A DNA stretch of 5,715 nucleotides. Source: Chloroflexota bacterium. Its GTDB lineage: Bacteria; Chloroflexota; Limnocylindria; Limnocylindrales; CSP1-4. Made by a program: the position numbers and the translations under genes. This document shows positions 1 through 4,673 of the stretch, piece by piece. The stretch covers positions 1-5,715 of the forward strand of contig JAJYGO010000479.1 of the NCBI GenBank assembly GCA_021785115.1, written 5' to 3'. Position 1 is the first letter of the stretch, and each line of letters starts with the position of its first letter. The notes beneath the pieces were generated by a model that had not been told where the DNA came from, searched no databases, and saw only the letters and a list, made by a program, of their open reading frames with translations.

Positions 1-2
1 GG

Positions 3-1457
3 AGTCGCACCGCCGGGAGCACCCCGTGCTTCGTCAAGGCGAACCAGAGCGGTGGGACGACCCTGCCCCAAGCCAACTCGGGGTGGGCGAACGAGATCGA
101 TCTCGACCTGCAGGCAGCCTCCGCGATCTGCCCCCGGTGCAGCCTGCTGCTGCTGGAGGCCTCGTCGACCACCTTCTCCAACCTCGGGACGGCGGTGACG
201 ACGGCGTCGAACATCACGTCCACGTCCGACTCGGCGCATGTGGTCGCGATCAGCAACAGCTACGGCACCACGAGCGACGCCCCCGGAGCCCTCTACCCGG
301 CCTGGGACAACGCGGCCAGGAAGGGCCTCGCCGTGACGGCGTCGTCGGGTGACTGGGGCTACGCCACCTCGTTCCCGGCGTCGGCCACCAACGTCATCGG
401 GGTCGGGGGGACCACGCTCAGCGTCGATGGCTCCGGCGTGCGGTCGAACGAGACCGTCTGGTCGGGCGCAGGAAGCGGCTGCTCGACCTACAACGCCGCC
501 CCGTCCTGGCAGTTCAACGCTACCTGGAAGGCGAGCACGCTGGGGATCTCCAACCCGTGCGGCTCGAAGAAGGCCGTCGCCGATCTCTCGGCCGACGCCG
601 ATCCGTACTCCGGCCTCGAGGTCTACACGACGTACAGCGGGAAGACCGGCTGGATGATCTTCGGCGGGACGAGCCTGTCGTCCCCGCTCATCGCGGCGTT
701 GTACGCGATGCAGGGCGGCTACGGCGGGTCCACCCTCGCCGGCGCGTACGCGTGGACGTCGACGACCAGGTACTACGACGTCACGTCCGGTTCGAACGGC
801 ACGTGCAGCCCCTCGGTGCTGTGCACCGGCCAATCCGGCTGGGACGGGCCCTCCGGGCTCGGCAGCATCCTCGTGGAGACGGCGCCGCCCGAGCTCACCT
901 CGATCGCCGTCTCGCCGTCGAGCGCGACGGTCCTCACCGGCGGGACGCAGCGGTTCACGGCGGCCGGTGCTGACCAGTACGGCCAGCCCTACACGCTGAC
1001 CGGCGTCAGCTGGAGCGTCGACCCAGCCGCCGGCACGATCAACACCTCGGGCCTGTTCACGGCCGGCGCCACCTCGGGTGGCCCGTACACGGTCAGGGCC
1101 ACGTCGGGGAGCGTGAGCGGCACGGCCTACGTCACCGTGACCGCGCCGGTCCCCGCGAGCTTCACGCTCTCGGCCAGCCCGTCGTCGCGGACGATCAAGC
1201 CCGGCCGGTCCACGAGCTACACGATCTCGATCACGCGCTCGAGCGGGTTCACCGGCGAGGTGACCTTGACGATCGCTGTCAGTGACAGCCCGTCCGACGT
1301 CCTCGGCACGTTCTCGCCGAACCCCGCGACCGGCACGAGCGCGAAGCTGACCATCACGACGACCAGCCAGAGTCCGGGCGGCACGTACACCCTGACGATC
1401 ACCGGCACCAGCGGTGGCCTCAGCGCCACGACCACCGCCACGCTCACGCTGCGCTGA
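3..1457 (+). CDS. Secreted S53 sedolisin-type serine-carboxyl peptidase with two C-terminal Ig-like domains (5' end missing)
   Basis: The frame is open from the left edge, so the signal peptide, prodomain and first part of the catalytic domain lie outside; 484 residues are visible. Family S53 enzymes are extracellular acid-active endopeptidases that use Glu, Asp and Ser. Seen here: the E-x-x-x-D pair (Glu31, Asp35) in NEIDLDLQAAS, followed by CPRC; the oxyanion Asp117 in SSGDWG; and the nucleophile Ser224 in GGTSLSSP. A calcium-site-like stretch follows, from YYDVTSG to GWDGPSGLGS. All key residues are present, so the enzyme looks active. Residues ~297-383 form an Ig-like domain (GGTQRF, DQYGQP and SGLFTA patterns). 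Residues ~385-484 form a second beta-rich domain of the type found as stalk or binding modules on exported actinobacterial enzymes. There is no sorting signal or membrane helix at the C terminus, so a freely secreted protein is inferred. Arg codons are CGC, CGG and AGG, with no CGA seen, unlike the genes to the right. Confidence 0.9.
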   Translation, partial: SRTAGSTPCFVKANQSGGTTLPQANSGWANEIDLDLQAASAICPRCSLLLLEASSTTFSNLGTAVTTASNITSTSDSAHVVAISNSYGTTSDAPGALYPAWDNAARKGLAVTASSGDWGYATSFPASATNVIGVGGTTLSVDGSGVRSNETVWSGAGSGCSTYNAAPSWQFNATWKASTLGISNPCGSKKAVADLSADADPYSGLEVYTTYSGKTGWMIFGGTSLSSPLIAALYAMQGGYGGSTLAGAYAWTSTTRYYDVTSGSNGTCSPSVLCTGQSGWDGPSGLGSILVETAPPELTSIAVSPSSATVLTGGTQRFTAAGADQYGQPYTLTGVSWSVDPAAGTINTSGLFTAGATSGGPYTVRATSGSVSGTAYVTVTAPVPASFTLSASPSSRTIKPGRSTSYTISITRSSGFTGEVTLTIAVSDSPSDVLGTFSPNPATGTSAKLTITTTSQSPGGTYTLTITGTSGGLSATTTATLTLR

Positions 1458-1470
1458 CCGTCGGTCGCGC
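1451..1470 (+). terminator. Hairpin over the sedolisin stop codon, possible weak terminator
   Basis: GCGC-T-GACC pairs with GGTC-GCGC around a GTC loop. This gives eight GC-rich pairs with one bulged T, and the hairpin includes the TGA stop (1455-1457). No T-run follows, so this is not a classic intrinsic terminator. It could stall polymerase or protect the 3' end. Only the inverted repeat is seen directly; the function is inferred. Confidence 0.3.
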
Positions 1471-1494
1471 CAGGATCGCCGGGCTGACACGCAG

Positions 1495-1501
1495 AAGGAG
1501 G
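1495..1501 (+). promoter_or_regulatory. Strong Shine-Dalgarno AAGGAGG that decides the start of the next gene
   Basis: A near-perfect anti-16S match, AAGGAGG, lies 5 bases before an in-frame CTG (1507) and 8 bases before an in-frame ATC (1510). No ATG, GTG or TTG in the downstream open frame lies at a usable distance; the first in-frame GTG is at 1609 and the first ATG at 1624. The site implies a non-standard start codon for the small gene that follows. Confidence 0.65.
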
Positions 1502-1506
1502 CGAGT

Positions 1507-1920
1507 CTGATCGAGCAGGATCCGTGGGACGCGCTGCTGGCGGAGATCCGCGGCCAGTGCCGCGCCGTCGGCTGGTGGGCCGGCGAGGCGCGTCGGCTCC
1601 GCGACGCGGTGGGTGCCCGGCGGATGAGCCCCCCGGTGGCCGCTCGCATCGCCGAGCGGCTTGCGGGGGCCGGTTACGAGCTCGACGGGGAGATCCGGCT
1701 CGAGAGCGATGAGCCCATCGTGGTACCCGCCGGCGCCCGTGCCCTGGCGGCCAGCCTCGAGGCCGTGCTGGAGGACGTGCGCGCCTTCGACGCGGCGATC
1801 CCGCCGGGCCTGGCGTGGCGGGACGTGCTCATCGCGCGGGGTGCCGCCGGCCGGTACCTCGAACGGGCGCGGCATGCGCCCGTCGGCGGACCGCGGGGGA
1901 GGGAGCAGCGCGTTCCCTGA
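1507..1920 (+). CDS. Small hypothetical protein, probable CTG start
   Basis: I do not recognise this 137-residue protein. It looks genuinely coding: the composition is balanced, third positions are strongly G/C, and a strong AAGGAGG sits 5 bases upstream of CTG1507. The product is soluble and mostly helical, with no signal peptide or membrane segment. The N-terminal part (residues ~5-35) is amphipathic, with a Trp-rich patch (VGWWAGEARRL). The middle (residues ~40-65) is helical up to a short beta-like stretch around YELDGEIRLE. A second helical part follows, around ASLEAVLEDVRAF. The tail is rich in Arg and Gly. An ATG at 1414 in the same frame lies inside the sedolisin gene without a ribosome binding site and would add a basic, low-quality stretch, so it was not chosen. 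The gene follows the sedolisin by 49 bases and could share its transcript. Whether CTG or ATC is used, or a base is miscalled near 1506-1510, cannot be decided here. Confidence 0.6.
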   Translation: MIEQDPWDALLAEIRGQCRAVGWWAGEARRLRDAVGARRMSPPVAARIAERLAGAGYELDGEIRLESDEPIVVPAGARALAASLEAVLEDVRAFDAAIPPGLAWRDVLIARGAAGRYLERARHAPVGGPRGREQRVP

Positions 1921-1937
1921 ACGCGGAGATCGCCTCA

Positions 1938-1980
1938 CCGGTCGTGTCGCGCAAGCTGGCACGGTCCGGGTGGCGACCGG
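1938..1980 (+). other. Inverted repeat in the convergent gap, possible terminator
   Basis: CCGGTCG (1938-1944) pairs with CGACCGG (1974-1980) across a 29-base spacer. It lies between the small gene and the convergent helicase remnant. The long loop and the lack of a T-run make a terminator role weak. The rest of this 124-base gap shows no recognisable feature. Confidence 0.2.
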
Positions 1981-2044
1981 GGCGGCAGCGCGCCCGGCCA
2001 CGCGCCGCGGACCGGACGCGTAGCGGCCCCCGCCCGCCCCTCGC

Positions 2045-2404
2045 TCAGCGCAGCTGGGCCAGCAGCTCCCCCGTCCCGATGAGCACCACGTGGTGGCGCG
2101 CCCGGCTCGACCCCACGTAGAGGAGCTGGCGCAGGCGGGGGTCGTCGGCCCACAGCTCGACCAGGACGACGCACGGCCAGTCGAGGCCCTTGGCGCGGTG
2201 GATGGTGTCGCACAGGATGGTGTCGGAGGGCTGCGGTGCGACCGCCTCGGCGGCCAGCCCGAGCGGGTGCCCGGCATCGTCGACGTGCCCGTTCCAGAGC
2301 ACCTCGTCGCCGAGGGTGCGCCGCTGCCAGTCAGGAATCGACCTGGACCAGAAGATATGCTTCAGTGTGGTTCGATCGGCTCCACGGGCGCGGCGCACTG
2401 TCCG
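2045..2404 (-). pseudogene. Truncated SF1 (UvrD/Rep-like) DNA helicase, C-terminal remnant
   Basis: About 117 codons remain at the end of a superfamily 1 helicase of the UvrD C-terminal type. Full-length enzymes couple ATP hydrolysis to 3'-5' DNA unwinding and run to several hundred residues. Seen here: a motif V-like segment, DTIHRAKGLDWPCVVLVEL (residues 64-82 from the GTG at 2398), and a motif VI-like segment, LLYVGSSRARHHVVLIG (92-108), with Arg99 and Arg101 in the place of the motif VI arginines. Before them is a plausible bridging stretch from DWQRRTLGDEV to about residue 48. Walker A, Walker B and the rest of both RecA-like domains are absent. An in-frame TGA on the minus strand (2405-2407) ends the frame upstream, and the sequence beyond it is ssb-like on the other strand. 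No ATPase activity is possible from what remains. The surviving motifs look intact, suggesting recent truncation. A domain-only standalone gene is a less likely reading. Confidence 0.75.
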
Positions 2405-2461
2405 TCACGGGCCTGCACTTTGGCGCCGCTGGACGACCCCCCGGCGGAGCGGGGGTTGTCC

Positions 2462-2602
2462 ATGAACCAGGTGCTCCTGACAGGCCGTGTCACCCGGGAA
2501 CACGGCCTTCGCAGGACTCCGAGAGGCGAGTCGGTCGCGCAGTTCACGATCGCGACGCACGACCACCGGTCCGGGTCGGAGAAGGCGGAGTACCAGGGGG
2601 TT
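2462..2602 (+). pseudogene. ssb: Truncated single-stranded DNA-binding protein, N-terminal remnant
   Basis: The first ~47 codons match the start of a bacterial SSB OB fold: MNQVLLTGRVTRE, then LRRTPRGESVAQFTIATH (a strand-turn-strand typical of SSB), then SEKAEYQGV. SSB proteins coat single-stranded DNA during replication and repair, and have an OB fold of ~110 residues plus an acidic tail. After Val47 (about base 2602) the similarity ends abruptly and the sequence becomes the promoter region of the next gene. The frame nevertheless stays open into that gene. Upstream, CCCCC (2438-2442) can pair with GGGGG (2451-2455), leaving a GGAG (2446-2449) in the loop as the only ribosome-binding-site candidate, 12 bases from the ATG. 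The remaining half of the fold cannot bind DNA as a normal SSB. The assignment to the family is firm from the N-terminal pattern; the breakpoint is accurate to perhaps ten bases. Confidence 0.75.
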
Positions 2603-2633
2603 CGCCACCTTGCCCCGCCAGCGCCCTCTGATG

Positions 2634-2642
2634 TGGTATGGT
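2634..2642 (+). promoter_or_regulatory. Extended -10 promoter for the AbiEi-like/HigB cassette
   Basis: TGG-TATGGT reads as a TGn extension followed by a good -10 hexamer, and also fits the loose actinobacterial TAnnnT. A TTGCCC at 2610-2615 is 21 bases upstream, too far for a standard -35, so the extended -10 would have to carry recognition. Transcription would begin near 2649, inside the left arm of the inverted repeats, leaving a leader of about 38 bases. The position just past the ssb breakpoint suggests the promoter came with the cassette. Confidence 0.45.
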
Positions 2643-2698
2643 GTTCCACGAATTGGCCTTGTTCCGCAAGGAGTGGAACAGCGCACATGGCTGGAACA
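2642..2698 (+). repeat. Four-copy TGTTCC/GGAACA nested dyad, likely autoregulatory operator
   Basis: TGTTCC occurs at 2642-2647 and 2660-2665; its reverse complement GGAACA occurs at 2675-2680 and 2693-2698. Copies on each arm are exactly 18 bases apart, and both inverted pairs share one centre at 2670. TGTTCCAC (2642-2649) and GTGGAACA (2673-2680) also match as an 8-base inverted pair. The array overlaps the -10 element, the predicted transcript start, the ribosome binding site and codons 3-4 of the following gene. AbiEi-type antitoxins are known to repress their own promoters by binding inverted repeats, so an operator for the gene-1 product (or the XRE protein) is the natural inference. 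As RNA, the inner pair could fold with AAGGAG in its loop. Confidence 0.6.
2668..2673 (+). promoter_or_regulatory. Ribosome binding site AAGGAG of the AbiEi-like gene
   Basis: AAGGAG lies 13 bases before ATG2687, longer than usual. It sits exactly between the inner TGTTCC and GGAACA copies, so it would be in a hairpin loop in the transcript. No closer in-frame start codon exists. Confidence 0.5.
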
Positions 2699-3841
2699 GT
2701 GGAGGACCTTCTCGCGCCATCGAGCGAACGCGAGCTCCTCGGTTCGCTCGAGAAGCTACTAATCGACAGACTGCCAGATGGCTGGTCGATCGCTATCGAG
2801 CGCGAGCCCCGAGGCCAGACCCCGAGCGAATGGCGGCCCGATGCGTTCATTGCCGTCCAGGCCCCCAACAGGGCGCGAGCGCGTTTGGCCGTCGAAGCAC
2901 GCGCAAGCCTCTACCCGCGCGACACGTACGCGTTGTCGAGCGAGCTCGGCTCGCTGTGGCTGCGTCCGCCGGTCCCGAAGGGCCGAGTGGCAACCTTCCC
3001 AGGGGTCGATGGCGTGCTTGTACTGAGCCGCTTCCTAACGGCGAGGACTCGCACGATGCTGGACAAACTCGGGTTCTCGTACGCGGATGCCACCGGCAAC
3101 CTGCGCATCGCGACGCGCGTGCCGCCGATCTTCATCGAGCTCTGCGGAGCGGAATCGAACCCGTGGGCTGAGGATCGGCCGCTGCGATCGCTGCGAGGAC
3201 CGGCGTCCGCTCGAGTCGTCCGCGCTCTGCTGGACTTCAGGCCGCCATATCCGCTCCGTCTGCTGGCCGAGACGGCCGAATTGCCCCTCGGAAGTGCGTC
3301 GCGGGTCGTCGCCTTCCTCGTGAGCGAGGCGCTCGTCGAGCGAAGCGGACGCGGACCGATCGAGAGCGTCGACTGGAAGGCGCTCCTGCGGCGATGGACG
3401 CAGGACTACTCACTCCTGAAAACCAACAGATCGCGGTTCTTCCTCGAACCTCGGGGCCCGCGGGCCTTGGAGGCTCGCCTTCGAGAGTTGGATGCTCCGT
3501 ACGCCGCGACGGGGAGCCTTGCTGCAGCACGCCGAGCCGAGGCCGCCCCGGCGGCGCTCGCCGCCGTGTACGTGCCGAACATTGACAAGGCGGCGAGTCG
3601 CCTCGGGTTGCGCGACGCACCGAGCGGCGGCAACGCGGTGCTACTCGAGCCCCTCGCTGACGTTGTATTCGAGCGGACCTGGGATCAGGACGGCATCACG
3701 TACGCGGCCCTGCCACAGGTCGCCGCGGATCTGTTGACCAGCCCCGGCCGCGGCCCGGCGGAGGCCGAGGCGCTTGTCCAGTGGATGGAGGACAACCAGG
3801 ATGCCTGGCGGGTCTCCCTGCGCATGCGAGGCAAGACCTAA
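2687..3841 (+). CDS. AbiEi-like antitoxin/regulator with N-terminal PD-(D/E)XK-like region
   Basis: 384 residues, soluble. The C-terminal part resembles the AbiEi (type IV antitoxin) family as found in actinobacteria: AATGSLAA (273-280), VYVPN (294-298), LGLRDA (306-311), GGNAVLLEPLADVVFERT (314-331), YAALPQVAADLLTSPGR (339-355), EAEALVQWM (359-367). Residues ~173-237 look like a winged helix: ARVVRALLD, then LRLLAETAELPLGSASRVVAFL, then a VDWKALLRRW segment. The middle also has YADATGN (132-138) and ESNPW (156-160), conserved in the relatives I remember. The N terminus (~12-93) has Asp52 in WRPD and Glu70 in VEARAS, spaced like a PD-(D/E)XK fold but with Arg72 in place of Lys. AbiEi proteins counteract an AbiEii nucleotidyltransferase toxin and repress their own operon; no AbiEii is present here. 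The gene is instead translationally coupled (TAATG) to a HigB-like toxin. It uses CGA, CGT, AGG and AGA for Arg, unlike the left-hand genes. The family call is from memory of conserved patterns; the nuclease-like reading is tentative. Confidence 0.65.
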   Translation: MAGTVEDLLAPSSERELLGSLEKLLIDRLPDGWSIAIEREPRGQTPSEWRPDAFIAVQAPNRARARLAVEARASLYPRDTYALSSELGSLWLRPPVPKGRVATFPGVDGVLVLSRFLTARTRTMLDKLGFSYADATGNLRIATRVPPIFIELCGAESNPWAEDRPLRSLRGPASARVVRALLDFRPPYPLRLLAETAELPLGSASRVVAFLVSEALVERSGRGPIESVDWKALLRRWTQDYSLLKTNRSRFFLEPRGPRALEARLRELDAPYAATGSLAAARRAEAAPAALAAVYVPNIDKAASRLGLRDAPSGGNAVLLEPLADVVFERTWDQDGITYAALPQVAADLLTSPGRGPAEAEALVQWMEDNQDAWRVSLRMRGKT

Positions 3842-4230
3842 TGGCTTGGCCGGTCGTCTACTACCGAGCCTCGGACCGGTCCGAGCCGGTGAACGATGAG
3901 ATCGACCGCCTGCCACCCAGGGCACAAGTCGCCATCGACAACCAGATCGAGCGGCTCGGCCTCTTCGGTCCGAACCTCGGCTTCCCGTACACCAGCCAGA
4001 TCGAAGGTGAGCTCCGCGAACTGCGGTGTCACCTCGGCGATGACCTCTACCGGATCCTCTATCGGCGCTCGCGGAACCTGTTCGTGCTCCTGCACTTCAT
4101 CGAGAAGCGGACGGACAAGGTACCCGCCGAGGATATTCGAATCGCCCAAGCTCGCTGGGACGAGTTTGTCCGGCGGATGAACGAGCGTCCGCGTCGACCG
4201 CCACGTGCGGCAGGCCACGATGCTCCTTGA
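3841..4230 (+). CDS. RelE/HigB-family toxin (phage-derived Gp49-like)
   Basis: 129 residues, close to the usual ~100-130 of this family. Members are ribosome-dependent or free mRNA endonucleases that stop translation when the partner antitoxin is lost. Seen here: an N-terminal strand (WPVVYYRAS), a helical pair at 17-43 (DEIDRLPPRAQVAIDNQIER then LGLFGP), the diagnostic LRELR (58-62), YRILYRR (70-76), LLHFIEKRTDKVP (83-95) and DIRIAQARWDEF (98-109). These match the order strand, two helices, then four-stranded sheet with the FxKK-like element (here FIEKR) and a final helix. Basic residues Arg71, Arg75, Lys89 and Arg90 are candidates for RNA contact and catalysis, as in other RelE folds. The ATG overlaps the previous stop by one base, so translation is probably coupled to the AbiEi-like gene. 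The Arg/Pro-rich tail after residue 115 looks disordered. The partner is inferred to be the XRE gene 42 bases downstream; the toxin-first order is the HigBA arrangement. Confidence 0.8.
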   Translation: MAWPVVYYRASDRSEPVNDEIDRLPPRAQVAIDNQIERLGLFGPNLGFPYTSQIEGELRELRCHLGDDLYRILYRRSRNLFVLLHFIEKRTDKVPAEDIRIAQARWDEFVRRMNERPRRPPRAAGHDAP

Positions 4231-4254
4231 CGAACTTCTCAATAGTGGTAATCT
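4227..4254 (+). promoter_or_regulatory. Candidate internal promoter for the antitoxin gene
   Basis: TTGACG (4227-4232) matches five of six -35 bases and overlaps the toxin stop codon. TAATCT (4249-4254) fits the actinobacterial TAnnnT -10 and is preceded by TGG, an extended -10. The spacer is 16 bases. A start near 4261 would leave only about 12 untranslated bases before ATG4273. This would let the antitoxin be made independently of the toxin. Confidence 0.45.
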
Positions 4255-4272
4255 CACGCCGACACCTACCGC

Positions 4273-4635
4273 ATGAGAACAGCCACCGTGACAGCTAAGC
4301 AGGAGTGGGTAAGCCCCGTCGGCAGCACCAGTCGCACAGCGAGGCGACGTCGCGCGGGACGGAGTGCGGAGTATCGGGCCGAGCAAGAGCGACTGGCCCC
4401 GTACGAGGCATTGGCGAGGATGGTCATCGCTCGTCGGATCCGATATAGCCTGACCCAGGAGCAGCTGGCCGATCGGATGAGCACGAGTGTCTCGGCGATC
4501 AGCCGGCTCGAGAGTGGTCAGCACCGCCCGAACGTTGAGACCCTCGAGAAGTTGGGCCTGGCATTCGGGGAACGGTTCGTCTTCGGATTCGAGGATCAGG
4601 CCGGCGAGCGCGAGCTCGCGGGTGTCGGGCGCTGA
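4273..4635 (+). CDS. XRE-family HTH antitoxin, HigA-type
   Basis: 120 residues. A lambda-repressor-type helix-turn-helix spans ~48-104: LTQEQLADRM (60-69), STSVSAISRLESGQ (70-83, recognition helix) and RPNVETLEKLGLAF (85-98). HigA-like antitoxins bind the toxin and repress the operon. Before the domain is an unusually long basic, flexible arm (~1-40, Arg/Ala/Ser-rich), then a helix (RLAPYEALARMVIARR). This arm could be the toxin-binding or protease-sensitive part, but that is inference. ATG4273 has no clear Shine-Dalgarno; GTG4288 is an alternative start with none either, so leaderless-like or coupled initiation is possible. The gene follows the toxin by 42 bases and ends 38 bases before a convergent gene. 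Those 38 bases show no T-rich terminator. Confidence 0.8.
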   Translation: MRTATVTAKQEWVSPVGSTSRTARRRRAGRSAEYRAEQERLAPYEALARMVIARRIRYSLTQEQLADRMSTSVSAISRLESGQHRPNVETLEKLGLAFGERFVFGFEDQAGERELAGVGR

Positions 4636-4673
4636 TTCGTCCAGGTTTGCTGTCAGGCCGGGCTGCGCCAGAC

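Noticed and set aside
1414..1506. ATG at 1414 as the start of the small gene
   Set aside because: It lies inside the sedolisin gene, lacks a ribosome binding site and would add a basic low-complexity stretch. The AAGGAGG at 1495-1501 argues for initiation near 1507.
1444..2277. 277-codon open frame on the minus strand
   Set aside because: It is antisense to the small gene and overlaps the helicase remnant in another frame. Its product is Arg/Pro/Ala-rich with no family pattern, typical of antisense frames in GC-rich DNA.
2090..2461. Upstream extension of the AbiEi-like open frame
   Set aside because: This stretch is the complement of the helicase remnant and does not resemble a protein. The ssb-like start at 2462 and the ribosome binding site at 2668 give better starts.
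2643..2699. Repeats considered as CRISPR or transposon ends
   Set aside because: Units are only 6-8 bases with dyad symmetry and no spacers of CRISPR size. No transposase or target duplication was seen; an operator fits better.
2362..2868. 168-codon minus-strand open frame, checked as the missing 5' part of the helicase
   Set aside because: It shows no helicase motif and is antisense to the ssb remnant and the start of the AbiEi-like gene.
2736..2962. Active restriction-type nuclease in the AbiEi-like protein
   Set aside because: The ExK motif reads E-A-R and no second acidic residue is clear, so activity is not claimed; only a possible degenerate fold is reported.
3838..4524. 228-codon minus-strand open frame over the toxin and antitoxin
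   Set aside because: It is antisense to two well-recognised genes. The plus-strand proteins carry clear RelE and XRE patterns.
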